From NCBI GenBank assembly GCA_029204225.1, contig CM055103.1, forward strand, positions 38,363,648-38,427,647: a stretch of DNA of 64,000 nucleotides, written 5' to 3'. Position 1 is the stretch's first letter. Each line of letters starts with the position of its first letter. Source of the DNA: Diphasiastrum complanatum (Eukaryota > Streptophyta > Lycopodiopsida > Lycopodiales > Lycopodiaceae). The translations under genes were made by a program, and so were the position numbers. Under the pieces are notes generated by a model. It worked only from the letters and a program-made list of their open reading frames with translations. It was not told the origin of the DNA and searched no databases. Positions 60,404 to 64,000 of the stretch are shown piece after piece.

Positions 60404-61013
60404 TTACAACAAGATAACATCCATCGACTTGCATAGCTCCATGTACACAAGAAGATCCACCAAAAGGTGTTTACTGTTCATAAGAACTTGATACTCAAGA
60501 TCCATTGCTTGGATCCACTCCTCTTCTTTCCTTGCTTGATCTACACTTGTAGGCTCATCCAAAGAGGTTATGAAAGCAACATAATTTTCAGAAACTACTT
60601 GCTTACCCTTTTGATCATATGTGAGCCTTGAAGTTACTTGTCTTTCTCTTGATGTTTTCCTTCGCTTTTGACTTGATGAAGGTCCATCATCATCACCATC
60701 CAAAGTAGGATCCTTCTCATCAACATCAAGAATGTTAGATCCATCCACAATACCATCAATCATGCTTGATGACACTTTTGGAATGTTCCCCTCATAAAAA
60801 ATGAAATCTCTACCAACAATTACTTTGTTAGTAGAAGGAATGTAAATCTTGTAGGCTTTACTCACCTCACTATATCCAACAAAAATATCTCTTCTTGAAG
60901 ATGGATCCTCCCTGGTCCTATCATCAAAAGTAATGTTGACATAGCATGTGCATCCAAAGGTTCTTAGAAAGTTGACACTCGGCCTCCTCTTGAATAGCAT
61001 CTCAAAAGGTGTC
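60404..61013 (-). pseudogene. Copia element X: integrase C-terminus to RT start
   Basis: Minus-strand frame with WTPFEMLFKRRPSVNFLRTF, FGCTCYVNI, DIFVGYSEVSKAYKIY, an acidic linker (DPTLDGDDDGPSSSQKRRK) and the start of RT (EEEWIQAMDLEYQVLMNSK). It is fused at 61013 to a protease-tail duplication, so most of the integrase is missing here. Confidence 0.85.
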
Positions 61014-61014
61014 C

Positions 61015-61221
61015 ACGCATCCCAGCGTCTGCTATCCTTGCGACTGATAGCAAGTCTTGTTGCAGTGTGGGCATGAATAGAACATTGTTTAGTCATGTGT
61101 TGTTATCAACAACATTGCATGTTTCATTCGAAAATGTCACACGCATCCCAATGTCTGCTATCCTTGCGACTGATAGCAATTCTTGTTGCAGTGTGGGCAT
61201 GAATAGAACATCGTCTAGTCA
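61015..61221 (-). repeat. 80-bp direct repeat (period 126 bp) in the protease tail
   Basis: Two copies (61015-61095 and 61141-61221) encode, on the minus strand, VLFMPTLQQELLSVARIAD, the normal end of copia protease. The duplicated copy is followed by the integrase fusion. Confidence 0.9.
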
Positions 61222-61790
61222 TTGGTCTCTACCGTTTGTGTTGAGACACAACAAACCAATACCGTTCACATGGTTTTTGGATTCGTCTCCAAGAACTATA
61301 GATCTTGATGGACCTACACTCCGAAAGTTAGACATTATCTGTCTTGATGTAACAAAGTGTGAGGTTGCTCTTGAATCGAGGATTCCCTCTTGTGTGTCAG
61401 ATGTTGATGCTGCACACACGTTTTTACACAAATAGGCTATCAAATTTCTACTGTTCAACTTTTCTTCGCCCATCTTTGAGCTTTCTGGCTCTTCAACATA
61501 GGATAAACTATTATTATTCTTCCATTTGTTTTGAGGCTGCTTGTTCCTTGAGTTCTGGTAGCAGTCCATGGTTGCATGACCCTTCTTGTGACAATGTATA
61601 CACTCTATCTTTGGATTTAGCCAACACGAATTTATAGTGTGTCCTTCGCACTTGCATCTCACGCATACTTTCTTGTCGCCATTCTATTGTTTCGACTTTT
61701 CTTTGTTCTTCCATTTGCCTTTGCTGGCTCCTTCTGTTTGCTGGTCTTGATTCTGCTTTTGATCTGACTCCCTCTTCGGATTGAATTAAT
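61222..61790 (-). pseudogene. Copia gag C-terminus and protease
   Basis: Minus strand: a basic gag stretch (IQSEEGVRSKAESRPANRR, QRQMEEQRKVETIEW), then a zinc-finger frame with CECIHCHKKGHATMDC-like spacing (CIHCHKKGHATMDC fits CX2CX4HX4C). Then comes protease with DSRAT in place of DSGAT, followed by IMSNFRSVG and IVLGDESKNHVNGIG. Dead protease. The 5' side ends abruptly next to a plus-strand PPR scrap. Confidence 0.85.
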
Positions 61791-61978
61791 TTGAACGCAT
61801 TTTTGGGGACAGCCCTCATAGACATGTACTCGAAGTGCGGGGATATGGGGAAGGCACAAGAGGTGTTTGGTAAAATCCCCATTCCCAATTTAGTTTCTTT
61901 TGCTGCAATGATTTCAGGACATTGTAAGAATGGTAATAACAAATAAGCTATCAGATGTTACATGCAAATGAAGCAGCA
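61785..61978 (+). pseudogene. PPR gene fragment inside copia debris
   Basis: Plus-strand translation gives NAFLGTALIDMYSKCG, MGKAQEVFGKIPIPNLVSF, AAMISGHCKNG, a stop, then AIRCYMQMKQQ: one S motif and one P motif of a PLS-class PPR protein. Its wording differs from the three paralogs in this window, so it comes from another gene. Copia gag (minus) borders it on the left and copia integrase (minus) on the right. Confidence 0.85.
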
Positions 61979-61979
61979 G

Positions 61980-62125
61980 GCCCAAAATGGTTTGTCAAGA
62001 TTAACACTTAACCTCATAGCTTTAGCACTTTCACATAAAGTCCTATTCTTCCTTTCAGCCACTCCATTTTGTTGTGGGATCCTTGATGTTGTATACTCCC
62101 TCTTGATTCCATGTTCATCACAAGG
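61980..62125 (-). pseudogene. Copia integrase fragment
   Basis: Minus strand: CDEHGIKREYTTSRIPQQNG, VAERKNRTLCESAKAMRL. About 45 residues from the end of the integrase core. By wording it differs from element Y next to it, and it may be the missing piece of element X. Confidence 0.8.
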
Positions 62126-62129
62126 AGGA

Positions 62130-63640
62130 TTGACGAGACCTCAGGTCTTGTTCTTCATTAGAGACTGATACTTAACATTCATGGCAGCTTTCCATTTGTG
62201 TGCATCGGGCATTGACAATGCTTATGCAACAGTGGCAGATTCATCATGACTGATGAATGCCTAAGGGGTGAAATGATCAGGTTGCTGTCATTGTCTTGCA
62301 GACCTTCTAACTGTAGGTGCTTGAGTGGATGATTCTCCTTGGTGAATGACTGAGATCATAACATCTTGCGGTTGAACAATCGTGGGTCTAGGCCCATCGA
62401 CGGTAAGTGGAGCCATTGGGATGAACTCCGTTGTTCGAACAGACATAGGTCGTTGCCTATCGATGGAGGCTGGAGTTGCTATGGCATGCCCTTGCATTGG
62501 CTGCTTCTGCTTAAAATCGTGATACTTGTCTTCAAGAAAGACTACGTCGTGACTGACTGAGATTTGGCCCGTAACAACATCGTATACACAATATGCTTGT
62601 GTGATGTTGAATATCCAATGAAGATGTTTTTGCAGCTTACTGGGTCCAGCTTCTTCCTCAGATCAGACGACACTTATGCATAGCAGAGACATCTGAAAAC
62701 ACGTAGGTGTTTAAAACTTGGTTTCTAGCCATAGTAGGCTTCAAACGGTGTCTTGGAATCAACTGCTTTAGTGCTAGAGTAATTTTGTGGATAGCAAACC
62801 GTAGAGATCGCCTCTGCCCAAAAGGTTTGAGGCAAATGTGCATTGACTGTCATGGATCGTGCAGCTTCCAACAATGTGCGGTTCTTCCGTTCAACTACTC
62901 CGTTTTGTTGTGGAGTGTAGCTCATGGTAAACTGATGGTGCACGTGACATGAAGATAGGTAGTCCTTCATATCATTTGACAAGTACTCTCCCCCTGAATC
63001 AGACCATAGGGCCTTGATTCTCTGACCAATCTGATTCTCAGCATATTACTTGAATTCCTTGAAGCTATTGACCGCTTCTGACTTGTTCTTTATGAACATG
63101 ACTCTGGTAAATTGGGAGTAGTCATCAATGAATGTAATAAAATATAGAGGTTGACCCAAAGAAGATATGTTCATAGGACCACATAAGTCACTGTGTATCA
63201 GTGACAAAATCTTTGATGCCATAAATTAGCATCTGAACAGCTCACAAAAAGTGAAAAATTGTGACTCAGTATATACAAATTTTCTTCTTTATAAGTAAAC
63301 ATGATTTCTTTTGAATTCTCATCTAAAATAGTACATCAGCTGACAGTGAACATGGCTCTATAGCCCTGATTTGTGATCTTGCTAATAGACAATAGGTTCT
63401 TTGTTAACTTGGGTATATAAAGTACACCATTAAGCTGCCTAGTGATGCCATCAGAGAATTGTAGTCAAATAGAGCTTTGGCCTTCGACTTGATGTGAACT
63501 GGAGTCACCAAAGAAGATGTACTTTGATTTTGTAGCTGTGAGTGTAGAGAAGAGGTCTTTGCATGGCGTCATGTGCTGAGAAGCACCTGAATCGAGATAT
63601 CATTGATGGGCATCTCTACTGGGTTGATCTTGTAGAACAC
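62130..63640 (-). pseudogene. Copia element Y: protease, integrase, RT start
   Basis: Minus strand, from high to low coordinates: protease with an intact DSGASQHMTPCKD (about 63594) and GVLYIPKLTKNLLSISK. Next is the integrase core: IHSDLCGPMNISS, FITFIDDYSQFTRVMF, SDSGGEYLSND, then the 62982-62725 frame with SYTPQQNGVVERKNRTLLE and FWAEAISTVCY. A linker follows (62497-62288, VRTTEFIPMAPLTVDGPRP), and the RT start (PDAHKWKAAMNVKYQSLMKN) ends near 62130. The integrase zinc finger is not seen between protease and core. Stops and shifts show it is dead. The RT that would follow lies at 58.7-57.5 kb. Confidence 0.88.
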
Positions 63641-63659
63641 CTTATCAGACAAATCTCGG

Positions 63660-64000
63660 TTCTACTAACAAAGTGCACAGTTTAATTGACAAAGGCTGAG
63701 AAACAAACTCGATCTCAAAACATTTCTATTCGTGTTCAAACTCGAAAGATTTGCGAAATATATTCTTGTTGAAATTTGAAAGATTCACGAACAGGTTCTT
63801 GTTGAAACTCGAAAGATTCGCGAACAGTATCTTGACGCGAAATATTTTGATTTTTGTTCAACCTCAAAACTGTCAACTGTCGCGAACAATTCGCGAAACA
63901 TGAAGCTGTCGTGAAGAGACAAACTGTCAACTGTCACGAACAATTTGCGAAACAACAAGCTGTTGCGAAGAGACAAGCTGTCGTGAACAATTCGCGAACA
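63660..64000 (-). repeat. Tandem repeats rich in TTCGCGAA
   Basis: On the minus strand, three ~33-bp units (tgttcgcgaatctttcgagt, ttcaacaagaa; 63725-63835) are followed by about three longer units (attgttcgcgacagttgaca, gtttgtctcttcgcgacagc; 63865-64000). They continue off the right edge. Similar ttcgcgaa words occur in the copia LTRs at 36.4-37.4 and 40.5-41.6 kb. Confidence 0.85.

Overview
This window looks like nuclear DNA from a land plant with a large, repeat-rich genome. The evidence is PLS-class PPR genes with E/DYW ends, an ATL-type RING-H2 gene, GT-AG introns, and remains of Ty1/copia, Ty3/gypsy and hAT elements. The near-identical PLS repeat triplets and the intron-rich PPR genes made me think of a fern or another seed-free plant, but that lineage guess is inference only. 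No bacterial-style operons, rRNA, tRNA or CRISPR array were seen.

Layout. 1-4.7 kb: 3' half of a decayed Ty3/gypsy element, ending in an LTR that carries a TATA box and a long GA run. 6.9-8.0 kb (minus): intact ATL-type RING-H2 ubiquitin ligase gene. 9.2-9.9 kb: relic of a gypsy reverse transcriptase. 11.9-13.1 kb (minus): intact 409-codon plant-specific, probably membrane-anchored protein. 16.3-20.8, 31.0-35.0 and 45.3-49.5 kb (all plus): three paralogous eight-exon genes. 21.9-27.15 kb: hAT transposon with a perfect 8-bp target duplication, lying between the first and second paralog. 28.8-30.5 kb: copia relic, an inverted DYW-domain fragment and a decayed acidic reading frame. 36.4-44.2 kb: solo copia LTR and two nested copia elements. 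50.7-52.3 kb: decayed unrecognised gene. 53.1-64.0 kb (mostly minus): mosaic of copia elements, with a long unrecognised 402-codon frame, an unrecognised coding tract and a PPR scrap inside them.

The main result is the triplicated gene. Conceptual splicing of each copy gives one uninterrupted frame (890, 916 and 926 residues): a targeting-like N-terminus, then three PDF motifs, then a PLS-type PPR array with E motifs. The PDF motif is the ssDNA-binding motif of plant organellar single-stranded-DNA-binding (OSB) proteins. Each PDF motif is split over an exon pair with the same intron phases. I know of no described protein that joins OSB-type PDF motifs to a PPR tract, so this is the candidate new system: an organelle-targeted protein that could hold ssDNA and a specific RNA together. 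The DYW cytidine-deaminase domain that once ended these proteins is broken by different lesions in each copy, while the PDF-PPR part stays open in all three. The PPR code residues differ between copies, suggesting different RNA targets.

Most of the remaining sequence is transposon debris or AT-rich DNA without recognisable genes. Splice sites, boundaries and functions are read by eye; none has been tested by alignment or transcripts.
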